64,000 bases of DNA from Sipunculus nudus (taxonomy: Eukaryota; Annelida; Sipuncula; Golfingiida; Sipunculidae), in contig CM049311.1 in assembly GCA_026874595.1 (NCBI GenBank), positions 67,708,453-67,772,452 on the forward strand. The letters run 5' to 3'. The notes beneath the pieces are model-generated. The model was not told the origin of the DNA and ran no database searches. It saw nothing but the letters and a program-made list of their open reading frames with translations. Positions within the stretch are counted from its first letter, which is position 1, and each line of letters starts with the position of its first letter. A program made the position numbers and the translations under genes. Shown piece after piece: positions 10,755 through 21,000 of the stretch.

Positions 10755-12029
10755 ATGTCACATAGTGACTGTAACACTGCCATTCCGGGGGAGTTAGTAC
10801 TGAAATTCAGCGACCTAGCCATCAACTCCGAGACGTCGCCGGCGGCTGCAGAAAAGATGGACGCGCAACTCATACAGACCATGGCCGAATCCCTGAAGGA
10901 GCAAGCTGACACAAACAGGTATGTGGCATCCCAAACTAAAATTTCTAGAGTAATACAATCAATTGAGAAAACGGCAGGGAATAGCTTCACCCAAACTAGA
11001 GCTTGGCTAAGAGCCATGGACTTAGCCTATATTGATTTAGAAGGGAGTGATGATGCGATGATAGAGGTAGTAAAGGGCACGCTCATGGGCAAAATTAGGG
11101 AGTCGGTTGATGATTTTTGTTTAGAGCACACAGAAATGTGCACCGTCCAAGATGAACACGGCAGGTCCTTTAAGCAAGTAAAGAGGCCTACATGGCACGC
11201 CCTAAAAACCCACATTCAAAAAGCCTTCCTTCCGGACAACGAACAACAACAGTTAAAGAATAATCTAAAGTATATTACCCAAGACCCACGGTCCACACTA
11301 AAATTGTATAATGAGGATTTCCGTAGAGCCGCCCGACAAGCTTACCCCATAGAGGAACGTTCAGAAACAGACAAAAGGGTACTCGTAAAAACATACTGTA
11401 ATGGTCTCCTAGAAAATCACATTGCTTTAGCCGCGTGCACCCAACCCTCCCTTGACAAGGCCATGCAGGCCGCCCTTTCTAAAGCGGACGAAATTGCGTG
11501 CTATAACGATCTCGACCGGGGCGAAATCCCCATGGAGGTCGATGCCATCCGGCCGTACCAACCTAAAGGTCGCTCACGCGTCAGGGGCCGGCCTATGGCC
11601 AGTCGTGGAAGCACCCATCGTACACCCAATCCCATTCAATGCTTCTATTGTCAAAAGTTTGGACACATCAAAGCCGAGTGCCTCTCATTAAAACGTGACC
11701 TTGCGCGTCACGCTCCGCCGGCCTCGCCCCGGCGTAATTATTCACCCCGTGGGTACGCTCAGTCGAGAAACCCCACTAGGCAACACCGCTACGCTCCACG
11801 TGGCCGCGCCCCCAGTAATACCGGCTCGGTTTATGAGCAGCGCCGTAGAAATATTGAGCCCATGGTTCACGCCGTAGAGGATACGGTCTATGAACATCAA
11901 ACGTGTTGTCGCTGCTGTACACAAGCGCCACATTGTTGTGCAGAGCCCTCCCAGGATCAGGTCCTAGCCCAGCCTATGGATCAAAACACTGCATTAGATT
12001 ACTCCATGCCCCAGCCAAAAAACTTGTAA
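10755..12029 (+). CDS. gag: Retrotransposon Gag (Ty3/Gypsy-like) with CCHC zinc knuckle
   Basis: This is an intact 424-residue frame with no stop or frameshift. Residues about 75-255 have the helical, charged character of a retrotransposon capsid domain (SFTQTRAWLRAMDL near 77-90; LKLYNEDFRRAARQAY near 182-197). Residues 296-309 form one CX2CX4HX4C zinc knuckle (CFYCQKFGHIKAEC), flanked by Arg/Gly/Pro-rich nucleic-acid-binding sequence (about 270-355). A Cys-rich tail follows (CCRCC, HCC near 384-395). The ATG at 10755 is the first in frame after the putative LTR and primer site. The frame ends in TAA four bases past an A AAA AAC heptamer, and protease continues in the -1 frame. Its intactness suggests a relatively young insertion, although the element is truncated downstream. 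The Gypsy versus other LTR assignment comes from gag/pro style only, since no RT is present. Confidence 0.88.
   Translation: MSHSDCNTAIPGELVLKFSDLAINSETSPAAAEKMDAQLIQTMAESLKEQADTNRYVASQTKISRVIQSIEKTAGNSFTQTRAWLRAMDLAYIDLEGSDDAMIEVVKGTLMGKIRESVDDFCLEHTEMCTVQDEHGRSFKQVKRPTWHALKTHIQKAFLPDNEQQQLKNNLKYITQDPRSTLKLYNEDFRRAARQAYPIEERSETDKRVLVKTYCNGLLENHIALAACTQPSLDKAMQAALSKADEIACYNDLDRGEIPMEVDAIRPYQPKGRSRVRGRPMASRGSTHRTPNPIQCFYCQKFGHIKAECLSLKRDLARHAPPASPRRNYSPRGYAQSRNPTRQHRYAPRGRAPSNTGSVYEQRRRNIEPMVHAVEDTVYEHQTCCRCCTQAPHCCAEPSQDQVLAQPMDQNTALDYSMPQPKNL
12017..12023 (+). promoter_or_regulatory. -1 ribosomal frameshift slippery site A AAA AAC
   Basis: The heptamer sits in the correct X XXY YYZ phase of the gag frame (codons ..A, AAA, AAC). 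It is followed by TTG and the gag TAA. Slipping back one base gives a continuous reading into the protease frame. This heptamer is an established eukaryotic/retroviral -1 site. The GC-rich stretch just downstream (CCCCAGGGGCGCCC, about 12045-12058) could form the stimulatory structure; folding was not computed. Confidence 0.75.
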
Positions 12030-12478
12030 GCACCGTATCAACACCCCAGGGGCGCCCTTTTCTCACATTACATTTTCAAAAACACTCATTTCAGGCCTTG
12101 TTAGACACAGGGGCATCCCGTAGTTTGATACGGTTCAATGTTTTTCAAAAATTGCAAAATTTAAACCCCCATTTAGTTCTAAATTCTCCTCCACATGGGC
12201 TACAAGCGGTCACAGGCACCAAGCTGGGGGTACGGGGTGTAACATATGTTCAATTCTACAACCTCCCACCCCTTTTCTTCTTCGTAGTTCAGGACTTGCC
12301 GCACGAAATTATCATCGGTAGTGATGCTTTAGACCTTGGAGAAAGTCACATTGATTTCGAATTTTCCCGGCTCACCTGGTTTGGAACTCATGTCGTTTAT
12401 CATAAAAAAATCTCACTCATAATTCGTAGACCATATATGTTATTCACGTCTTTCTTCAATATGTATTTTTTTGTTTGA
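12021..12478 (+). CDS. pro: Retropepsin-like protease in the -1 frame of gag, pol truncated
   Basis: The frame is open from about 11903 and takes over from gag at the slippery site. It encodes an aspartic protease with the active-site motif LLDTGAS (Asp codon 12104-12106) and the flap-distal hydrophobic-hydrophobic-Gly motif IIIGSD (12308-12325). Both are at the spacing of a single-domain retropepsin that acts as a dimer to process Gag polyprotein. Coding resemblance ends near residue HVVYHKK (about 12410). The last ~20 residues are AT-rich and unrelated, and TGA is reached at 12478. Reverse transcriptase, RNase H and integrase are missing, so this is a 5' fragment of an LTR retrotransposon with an apparently intact protease. 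It is expected to be expressed only as a Gag-Pro frameshift product. Confidence 0.82.
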
Positions 12479-12769
12479 TATGTTGGATGGCTTTATTTGC
12501 CATTCTTTGCTGACTTTTAATTGAGGAGGGGTTTCCGGGAGTATTATAGCATAAGTAATCTTTATATCTTATAGTGAACCCCAAGGAAAAATACTTGCCA
12601 GATTTGCATTTAAATTAACTCAGTTAAATATGAAACCAACTTAAAATTTAACAAAATCGAACAATAAAAACTTTTCATCTTAAGATATGCAATTGTTTTA
12701 AATCTAGTTCATTTAAGTAAAATAAATAAAAAAAAGTAATTTTACTTATGCTGCAGTGCATTACCCGTG
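12479..12769. other. AT-rich sequence after retroelement truncation
   Basis: No reverse-transcriptase motif or LTR is found here, so host sequence appears to resume at or shortly before 12420-12480. No gene is visible. Confidence 0.5.
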
Positions 12770-13020
12770 TACTTGTACTCGGATTTAAGAATATTTAAAA
12801 TTCCTGTACTTTGACTTGTCAAATTCTGAAGTACTTATATTTTAGTACAGTACCTCTATACATGTACTTTGACTATATTTAAATTTCCTGAACTAAGACC
12901 TGTTGAATTCTGTTCTTAAGTAAAGAACACTGTAATTGTACCTAGACGTATATACGTACATGTAAAATTCCTGTATTTCGACTTCTAAAGTACATACATT
13001 TGTATTTGACTAGAGCTTGA
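12770..13020 (+). repeat. Degenerate short tandem repeat (TTCCTGTACTTTGACTTGT theme)
   Basis: Three to four diverged units contain (A/T)TTCCTG(T/A)ACT(T/A)(T/A)GAC(T/C)TGT, then (A/G)AATTCTG and GTAC. They are spaced roughly 75-95 bp and are rich in the palindromic tetramer GTAC. No coding capacity. Confidence 0.55.
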
Positions 13021-13959
13021 ATATTTGCACTATAAATCATATGGCACTTGGTTTACAAAACCATGTTTCTTTACAACTAGAGAAAATTGAAAGACATTTT
13101 AAGGGCATAGTAATTATCTGTTACATATACAAATAATGCCATATATGTATTAAAGATCAGTCCTTTTTCATATGTGATTTACGTAACAGACCAAACCGAG
13201 TCAGATGGCTATGAGGCGTGGCACAACTGTGTTATACAGAATATATAGAAAAAATCATTTCGAGGATGTCTTTCTTCTGATATTTAGAATGCTTCAGTCT
13301 TCTCGCTGATGCTGTATTTTGAGGGTGTGTAAACAAGTGTTGGCGTAGCCTGAGGAAAAGATATCAATATATAGTCCTGCTGACCTTTCAGTATTTTTTT
13401 TCAAACAAAGTGGACCGGTTCTCATCTTGTAGCACTCATTTAAAAGTTAGGGGTAGACGAAAGAACCAGGCAAGCAAACAGCCAGCACGAAAATTAACAC
13501 TTAGCAGAAAAGCGAGGTGGACAGCTTAGCGGAAAAGTAGGATATAAATTGAAATACGTAAACTTACTTGTAATACCTTTCAGGTAAGTAAAAAATAATA
13601 GCTGTAGCTGTATTTTTTCTGCCTCCGGTCCTCTTGAGGTTCGTCCAGTCCTGTGACTATGATTAAAATGCTAATGGCGGAGACCTTCCAGTTGTACCTG
13701 TTGTCCGACGTAAAACTTTTGCCGGAATGTCACCTTCAGGATGTGCGCGTTAGGGCTGACACTGCCAGCCTAGTGTGTATGAGACGAAATCACCTGACCG
13801 GGTGTACTTGTCTCAGACCATTAAAAAACCACATTATTCCAAGGACATAAGTGTAAAGACCATGTCGGCTGGTGTTCAAGTTATCACCCACATCTTTACA
13901 TGATATTCGGACACCCCTTTTATTATACGTCGATGTTCACGACTACACAAAAGACCTGT
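13021..13959. other. Unassigned intergenic sequence
   Basis: No gene, RNA or repeat family was recognised. A 65-codon frame at 13653-13850 lies in slightly GC-richer DNA but has no recognisable domain, start context or splice boundaries. Confidence 0.45.
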
Positions 13960-14090
13960 CTCCTTTTTAGCTCAGCTGACTGAAAGCCTACTGAAGTATA
14001 GGAATGGCGTTTATTCCGTGGTGTGTCCGTCTGTCAGGCCGTCCGGGCGTCCTGCCGTCCGTTAGCAGGACACAGACTATAACCGCTGGA
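13960..14090 (-). repeat. Fragment of the GTCCGTC / AGCTCAGCTGA dispersed repeat
   Basis: The segment starts TTTTTAGCTCAGCTGACTGAAAGCC and runs into GTGTCCGTCTGTC and GTCCGTTAGC. This is the reverse-complement relative of the end of the element at 1946-2625 (GACAGACGGACAG ... GAGCTGAGGGCTAAAAA). It marks one end of a dispersed family; the other end is not visible. Confidence 0.6.
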
Positions 14091-15129
14091 CCTAGATCAT
14101 CCAGGGAGTTCAATAAAAAATCTTCTTGGAAACCTGAAATTGGGTCGGTGCGACCTAAATCCTCCAAGCTATGGGCCTTGTAAGTACCCCCGGAATAATT
14201 AAAATTTGAATCAAAACCTCCACTATCTTGATAATAGATCTACTCCGGAACTGTCCACTAATGAGGGATATCTGGCAAGTCAAGCCAGCTGGTAGTATAA
14301 ACAGTGCCTGCTCCTGCGCTCCAAGGTCATATTATATAGAATTTACTCTGTGTATAAAAGTCAGCTACATTCTGTTTTTTTTTGCCACTTTTTTTCACTT
14401 ATTCTTAACAGAATGAGTGAAGGAGTTCCTGGATTATCTATAAGCAGATGTATTGATTCTGTTTATGAAAAGCAGCAGACCAAACTAGAGGATAAGTACA
14501 TGCCTAGTTCGTGTATACAAATAAAGGCCTGTTTTCATGGCTAATATACCTTAAGCTACTAAACCATGTTGAAACCTCTTTAAATATTACAAATTATATT
14601 TTAAATCTGCCATTCCGGTTGATATAAACTATATATTTCTTTAACCTCAAGGTGAGGTCTAACCTCAGGGTGAGAGGAGCCAACATACAAAGAACCACCC
14701 CATCAGAGATTGAGTTACGTTTGAATATTTTACATATGAAATATAATTTAAATTTGGTGCCATCATGTGACCCTTAGTAATTACTGGTGTATAGTCTTTA
14801 TTAATATTTTTGGTCATTTTCAATCAGTAGGAAGTAGCTGTTTCATTTATGATGAAATTTTTCAGTAAATGTTAAATTTATTTTCACTGTGACTTAGTGC
14901 AACAACTAATTAATATTACTTCATTATGTGGACTTATTTTTTATCTTATTTTATGCCTTATCTTATTCTCTTAATCTGTTGACTGTTTGCAATACTTTCT
15001 TCAACTAGCAAAATACAGGGATAACCTCTTCCGGGACAAAGCCGAGATGAAAATTCGCCATGACAAGGAAACCCGCTCAATAAGGGACAGAGCGATTACG
15101 GGTTGATCATTAGTGACAGGTCACTGATG
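14091..15129. other. Unassigned AT-rich sequence
   Basis: No gene is supported. A small local duplication (AACCTCA(A/G)GGTGAG, twice, 14643-14673) is present. The 62-64-codon frames at 14228-14544 are Cys/Phe-rich translations of AT-rich DNA. Confidence 0.45.
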
Positions 15130-15990
15130 TTTAGATAACAACATAAGTATTTATAATGAAAAGAACGAGAGATAGAGAATAAGAGAGAGGATAAATGAAT
15201 GAATGAATTAATTAATTATTAAAGAAATGAATTAATTAATTAATGACAAAAGGACTTGATTCATTGATTGATTGATTGATGGGTAGAAAGAGACTCTGAG
15301 AGAGAGAGTGAGAGAGAAAGAGAGAGTGAAAAATTGATTGAGAGAAATGGGTAGACTCGGAGAGGTAAAAAAAGAGACTCATAGAGAGAAAATGATTGAG
15401 AGAATAAGAGACCGAGGGAGATGAAGAGGAAGAGAGAGAATGAATGAATGAATGATTGATTGATTGATAGAAAGGGATACATGTTCTTTGTGTGTGTGTG
15501 AGAGAGAGAGAGGGGGGGGGGGAGAGTATGAGAGAGAATAAATGAAAGAATAATTGATTGTGAGAAAGAGAGACTGAGAGAAAGAGTGAGAGAGAGAGAG
15601 GGGGTTAGAAAGTAACAGAGAGTGTATGTGTGAGAGACCGAAGAGATTGACAGAGAGGGAGAAAATGAATATTTGAGAAAAAGACTTGACTGATAGAAAG
15701 AGAAACTGAGAGACTGAGAATATTTGAGAGCATGACGGAGAGAAACGGGGTAGGATTGGGGGGGGGGGGGCAGAGAATGAATGATTATAAGGCGGCGGAT
15801 GGATTCTCAGAGAAAGAGGAAGAGAGAAGGAATATTTGAGAGAAACACAGAGAGAGATAAAAAAGATGAAGATTTATTGAGAAAAATTGAAGTATTGGAA
15901 AAAAAAGATAGAGACACAGTGAAGGAAATAATGATTGATTGATTGATTAATTGATTGATTGATTAATTGACTGATTGGATAGAGAGAATG
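15130..15990 (+). repeat. Left (GA-rich) arm of a large inverted repeat
   Basis: This purine-rich arm mixes GAGAGA tracts with TGAATGAATGAATGA and TTGATTGATTGA minisatellites. It is not merely compositionally opposite to the CT-rich block at 16430-17160. The order of motifs at 15377-15455 (GAGAGAAAATGATTGAGAGAAT, GAGATGAAGAGGA, then TGAATGAATGAATGA) reappears in reverse complement at 16620-16700. Likewise GGAGAGTATGAGAGAGAAT at 15521-15540 reappears at 16882-16900. The arms are therefore homologous inverted copies. Confidence 0.8.
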
Positions 15991-16267
15991 AATGCATACG
16001 AGATTGTCGTGTCGTGATTATTGTAATTGTGTACACGCATTAGAAATGGATTATAATGATAAAATAAAAAAAACGAGAACACAGTGAATGAATAATTACG
16101 TATTTATTACATTCATTAATTCTGTGTATATACAGAATGACAATATAGAGGTCTACAAGTCCGGATTAGATTGCAGGACCAAAACAAAAGAAAAGGAAGT
16201 ATATATATAATACATTAAATATACAACCAATTGTCAACAGCCAAGACTATTCCCTAAACTATTCAAG

Positions 16268-16317
<50 letters not shown>

Positions 16318-16429
16318 TCTTTAAAAGCTATCTTATATAATAATCAGGAGCGGACAATATTATACCGAATGGTTCGATTTACTGACAAGTGAAATCGTAT
16401 CTAGGCATATAAAATAATGTAATCTCTTT
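15991..16429. other. Spacer of the GA/CT inverted repeat with (TA)n tract
   Basis: This ~440-bp AT-rich spacer between the two arms contains a (TA)n run at about 16270-16313. No gene or other repeat is visible. Confidence 0.6.
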
Positions 16430-17156
16430 TTTCATAATCTCCTCTCTCTCTTTCTCTCATTCTTTCGACCTAATTATCTGTCTGTTACTCAATCTTTGTT
16501 CTCTCTCTCTCTTTCTCTCTCTCTCTCTGTATCTCTTTCTATCAGTCAATCAATTTCTTTCTGCCTCTCTCTCTCTCTCTGTTTCTCTCTCTCCCCCTCC
16601 ATCTCTCTCTTTCTCTCTGGGACTTTTCTTTCATTCATTCATCAACTCCCTCTCATCCTCTTCATCTCTCGCTCATTCTCTCAATCATTTTCTCTCTTTG
16701 TCTTTGTCTTTCCTCTCTCACTCTCTCTCCCCCAAATCTATCAAATTGAATCAGTCAGTCTCCTTTCCCTCAATTTCTCTTTCTTTCTCTCCCTCTCTTT
16801 CTCTCAATCAATCAATCAGTCAGTTAATCAATTTCTCTCTCTCTCACTCTGAGATTTTTCTTTCTTTCATTCATTCATTCATTCTCTCTCATACTCTCCA
16901 TCTCTACTGCTCATTCTCTCAATCATTTCCTCTCTTTCTCTCTGAGCATCTCTTTTTCCTCTCTCGGTCTCCCCTTCTCTCAATATCTCTCTGTCTGTCT
17001 CTCTCTCTCTCTCTCAGAGAATTTATCTTTCAATCATTTATTCATTCATTCTTTCAATTATTTATTCTTTCTCATACTCTGCATCTCTCTCGTTCATTCT
17101 CTCAATCATTTTCTCATTTTCTATCTGAAAATCTATTTCTCCTTTCTCGGTCTTCT

Positions 17157-17160
<4 letters not shown>
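16430..17160 (-). repeat. Right (CT-rich) arm of a large inverted repeat
   Basis: This pyrimidine-rich arm of TCTCTCTC tracts mixed with CATTCATTCATT and CAATCAATCAGTCAG is the inverted counterpart of 15130-15990. Internally it shows a loose ~150-200-bp periodicity (CTCATACTCT(C/G)CATCTCT ... CTCATTCTCTCAATCATTTTCTC recurs near 16665, 16890 and 17075). The long Ser/Leu/Phe-rich frames here (118 and 204 codons) translate the simple repeat and are not genes. Confidence 0.8.
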
Positions 17161-17197
<37 letters not shown>

Positions 17198-18313
17198 TCT
17201 TCTCCGATATAAATATATATCAGTACGTGTGTGTGCATGGGATTCATCCCCCCTCTCCCCTTCGAAAGATAAATTGACGCCACTGCATTGTTCAGTATTT
17301 ACAAGAATATAAAGACGAGACGAGCCAGCCTTACCGCAGTCATTTTTGGCTGCCTAGGAAACGTATGGCGACATACAAAATTATTTTACTTCTCAAAGAA
17401 GGTTCCGAGTGTACCCCTATATGTATAGACTTAAAAGAGGCGGGGAATATAAGCTGGTCCCTTTCACGTGGAGCGCAAAACCTTGTATTTGTCATTCATA
17501 GGGGCAGTGGTGCCTGACCGTATGCACTACAGCACACATGCCCGCCTGAGTAGTACACACGTCCGATGTTCCACCTTAGAGCCGTCACAATAAAAATATT
17601 TATATTATTTTGTGTGTATGATGTTGTGTGTGTGCATGCGAAGGTGTGTGTATGTGTGCTTTCAATAAATTGTTTTGGCTCAGGTCAAATCCCAGGTCCA
17701 GTTTAACCCCAGGTCCAGTTTAACCCCTCGTCCGTATCCCTGGCCTGAATCATATACAACCTGGACATGGTAATGAACAGAGGCTTTATTTTCGGCGTCA
17801 CAAAAAGGTATAATAGAAGAAAAGCATGTAGTAATTCTGAATAAGGCTGGTCAATTAACGTAAATCAAATTGAATAGAGGCTATGCACAATTAATTAAGA
17901 ATATTTATACGCACTATTCTCATTTAAATGGCCTTACTTGAGTGTTGACTCTTGTACACACAGAGACCCTATTAACATGGACACCTACGCTTCACACATT
18001 ATGCAATCAGGATGGAATCAAAAGAGAGTGAGAACTGCGCATACTATAGGTTAATTATTAACTGCACCTTGCCACATGTCCGTACAATACCCTAACACCG
18101 GAGTGGTTCATTTGTTTTCAAAGTGGCCTGGCTGCGTGCAGTCCGGGATTACAAAGGTCAGAGGTCTCCAAGTACGGCAGATTCTGGTCTGAACTTCGTA
18201 TAATTCTATTGCGGGACAGATATATCAGACAGTTTCGTGTTATTTTATAAAACTGTAACTGTAAGCAAACTAAACGATATTTCGAAATAAAATGCGTGAA
18301 ATCTTTCATTGAA
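17161..18313. other. Unassigned; (TA)n tract, GT-rich patch, small duplication
   Basis: A (TA)n run occupies 17161-17196 and a GT-rich stretch lies at about 17610-17665. A phrase, CCCAGGTCCAGTTTAACC, is directly duplicated at about 17690-17725. No gene is recognised before the sulfotransferase relic begins near 18314. Confidence 0.5.
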
Positions 18314-18460
18314 GTCGTAGGCAGTAATCTTGTGGAAGGCATTCGCTATCTTGAAACAACATGACCGGATTATCTGGACTAGATCAGCCATTTTGAAGTT
18401 TACGACGGGGATATTCATATGTGTGGATATCCGAAAGCATATTCATTGTTACCATTAATT
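18314..18460 (+). pseudogene. Sulfotransferase first-exon relic, copy 1
   Basis: The plus-strand frame reads through GIRYLETT, stop, PDYLD, stop, ISHFEVYDGDIHMCGYPKAYS. This resembles the N-terminal region of cytosolic sulfotransferases (SULT family), where a phrase of the type FEVRxxDI(W/F)xxxYPKSGTHW leads into the PAPS-binding loop. The YPK is kept, but the following Ser-Gly-Thr is replaced (AYS), and two in-frame stops interrupt it. SULT enzymes transfer sulfate from PAPS to hydroxyl or amine acceptors in the cytosol. This copy cannot encode one. A second, independent relic of the same exon lies 0.9 kb downstream. Confidence 0.65.
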
Positions 18461-18479
18461 TAGACTGTATTTACCTAGA

Positions 18480-18690
18480 TATGGCTACTTCTGATCGAAA
18501 GATATCATTTCGGTCGCCGTCAATGTATGCCATCGGCCTCAAACCGACCATGTCGGCCGCCAGCGCCCAGAGGCAGGCAATTTCGGCCGCCAACTCAAGT
18601 GAACCAAAGACCGTCACTGACTGTGAAGTCTATCTTATATCGGTCGCGGCGTGAACCGGGGAGCACCATTTCGGCCGCCGGGCCCCTCGT
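18480..18690 (+). repeat. Degenerate TCGGCCGCC minisatellite
   Basis: At least five variants of (A/T)TCGG(C/T)CGCCG recur at roughly 30-40-bp spacing (near 18512, 18532, 18555, 18580, 18637 and 18672). They form a local CpG-rich island in AT-rich DNA between the two sulfotransferase exon relics. No function is apparent. Confidence 0.5.
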
Positions 18691-18776
18691 CACCTAGTAA
18701 CTACAAGCCTGTCATTAAAAACTACCAATTTTTTGCTCCGTTGGCCACCGTCTGCAAATAAAAGAACCAAGGCTTG

Positions 18777-18802
18777 GGGGGGGGGGGGGGGGGGGGGGGG
18801 GG
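18777..18802 (+). repeat. Poly(G) tract
   Basis: About 26 consecutive G residues. Length is liable to sequencing error, and the tract is potentially G-quadruplex-forming. Confidence 0.9.
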
Positions 18803-19204
18803 ATTTCATTATCGTTTTGCTAATATATAAGCTCCATCACGTCTCATGAAAATGAGCAGTGTTATATGGTGCATGCAAAAAGTTAATGAATATTGATGAC
18901 AACCACATGATTAAACATGCTGCTGTGAGTCAGAGCTTCGGTAATCTGTTTAAATTTCACCTACATTATTCTTAACGGTTAAAAACGGGCGGTTACTATG
19001 GTTTATCGAAATGTATGTAGATACGGCAGCTATGGCCATTGGACGGACATGATCGAAAGTTGATTAGGGGGTGGGGGGAGTAAAAAAAGAAATGATATAT
19101 TTTAAGAATGAATTACATATGTTTCATGTTACAACTGGATGGTTTAAGCCAATTCATCGTAACTGAACCAGATTATCACCCGGAAGCCAAGGCAAAACCA
19201 TATC

Positions 19205-19390
19205 CATGATGACGGGCATGAAACTTCTTGTGAATTAAATGGCAGACTAAGTCGACGGCATCCGTTATTTTGCTGTTACAAGACCGGGATATCTGGAAAA
19301 GATTAGAGCCCTTTGAAGTGTAACACGGGGATGTCTATTGGTGTGAATATCCGAAATCAGGTGTTGTAGGCATTGGTGTTTTGTATTACG
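19205..19390 (+). pseudogene. Sulfotransferase first-exon relic, copy 2
   Basis: The reading shifts frame. It starts DDGHETSCELNGRLS, then GIRYFAVTRPGYLEKIRA, then, after a further shift, FEV-stop-HGDVYWCEYPKSG. The order matches the SULT N-terminus up to the PAPS-binding YPKSG, which is better preserved than in the relic at 18314-18460. At least two frameshifts and one stop are present. It lies about 110 bp before the exon-2-like segment at 19497, so the two probably belong to one dead gene. Confidence 0.65.
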
Positions 19391-19496
19391 AATGTATTTT
19401 TTTTTATATTCATAGCAATCTTTATTTCGCACGGTTATCATGCGTTTGTTGAAATGTATCATGTTCATCCATCAAAGGTATTTTACCTCATTTCAG

Positions 19497-19767
19497 GTAA
19501 TCTTTGGATGTCGACGATCATCAGGGCAATTTTACAGCAAAAAATCTTGATGCTTATGAGAGAACTAAAATTCTCCATTCAGAAAACATGCTTGATTTCA
19601 ATTTTCCAACGGCCAACCCAATTCCTCATTCTGGTCTTTATTGGTGTCATATCCAATACCAATACCTCCCGATAATCTTATCTGAACAGAGAGTAAAGAT
19701 CGTGTATATAGTGCGGAACCCAAAGGATGTTGCCGACTTGCCGTCTCTTGTTACCACTTTCATTTAG
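19497..19767 (+). pseudogene. Sulfotransferase second-exon relic
   Basis: A consensus acceptor (TTTTACCTCATTTCAG, ending 19496) leads into a frame that contains KNLDAYERTKILHSENMLDF and then VKIVYIVRNPKDVA. The latter is the SULT segment whose Arg and Ser/Asp contact the 3'-phosphate of PAPS. The open frame runs about 88 codons, then diverges (DLPSLVTTFI) where the family continues with an AVSxYH-type sequence. No later exon was found. Together with the upstream first-exon relics this is a truncated, dead sulfotransferase gene. The same exon type occurs on the minus strand at 52386-52625. Confidence 0.75.
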
Positions 19768-19861
19768 TCAAGTGGAAACAAAAGTAAATGATCTGTGCAA
19801 AGATATGGGCTGTGATTTTTTTATTGAATTAACAGATTAGGCAACCCAAGAACAATGATCA

Positions 19862-20053
19862 GTGGCGTCAATTTATCTTCATCTTCAAGGGTGGGGGGGG
19901 GGGGATGACTCGCAGGGTGGGGAGCTGACTCGTAATGGTGGTTCGGGGGGGGGGGATGACAGGCGTGGAGGGTAGTCAAAATTGGGATAAAACAGACATG
20001 TTTATTCATATATATATATATATATATTATATATGACTATAAATATATTATAT

Positions 20054-20099
<46 letters not shown>

Positions 20100-20395
20100 T
20101 ATTGTGCGTGTGACATATCAAATGTATATCAATTTAGTATAAGGTTTTAAGAAATAAGATATATATTAATTCTAAACCATTTAGATATTAATTTCATGGT
20201 AAACTTATAAATGGAACAAAAGTCTATAATTCGATTTATTTATATATTTTATTTGAAATATATAAATATTATTCTCTGAAAAGTGGGGGGGATGATTACA
20301 TGGACCATCCCCCCCCCCCTTGCCAAAAAGTGGGGGGATATATACCCCCCCCCCCCCCCCCCCCCATATTTACGCCCTTGACAATGTACATGCCA
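19862..20395. mobile_element. Possible short element bounded by G/C tracts
   Basis: The left edge reads AGTGGCGTCAATTTATC then AAGGGTGGGGGG. The right edge, reverse-complemented, reads TCAAGGGCGTAAATATGGGGGG. The two ends are therefore loosely inverted, each passing into a homopolymer run (G at 19890-19950, C at 20342-20366). The interior carries (AT)n runs at 20013-20092 and no coding capacity. This could be a decayed MITE; the TIRs are weak and no target-site duplication is clear. Confidence 0.35.
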
Positions 20396-21000
20396 TTTTG
20401 GTTGTACTTTGTGGGGGAAAGAAGTGATTTTTATTCAGTAAACACTACGATGTATTGACAGGGTGTTTGTAAACTAACACTAGCCCTGCTAGCCTTTGTA
20501 AACTAACATTCACCCCTCACCTGGATCAGTCGGCCGATAGCGAGGTGCAAGTGGTTAATTTACGCATGGGCCAAGTCCGTGCTAGGGGCAGCCATAGTTG
20601 ACATCCGAGGTTTGAAAGTCCAATTTATTTAGCTGAGTGTACAAATGGTTAGCTTAGTAAAGCAACCCTAACTCAAGCTTATTGGTGTGCAAACATATTC
20701 GTTCTTGTGAATGATCTGTTAGTGTAATAAATAGTATTCAGTATCGTTGGCTCTCTTGAGATGTGTATATGGAAGCACAAAACTTAATCTAGCATCATTT
20801 TATTTCTGCTGTATCCTTGGCCTATTGTTAGATACGCAAACTTATTTCCAAATTATCTACTTCATATCTCAACCATAACGTCTTGGTATTCATACTGCCA
20901 ACATCGGAACAACTAAATATCAATCGAAAATAACATGAGCCGACGACGTAAACCTCGAATGTCCTTTGGTAAACCGTAGATGTTGGATGAACTTAAGTCT
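20396..21000. other. Unassigned sequence
   Basis: No gene or repeat recognised. A short local duplication of the phrase (G/T)TTTGTAAACTAACA(C/T)T occurs at about 20466-20510. Confidence 0.5.

Noticed and set aside
16496-17312. Long Ser/Leu/Phe-rich open frames of 118 and 204 codons
   Set aside because: They translate CT-rich simple repeats and a (TA)n run; composition and repetition explain the lack of stops.
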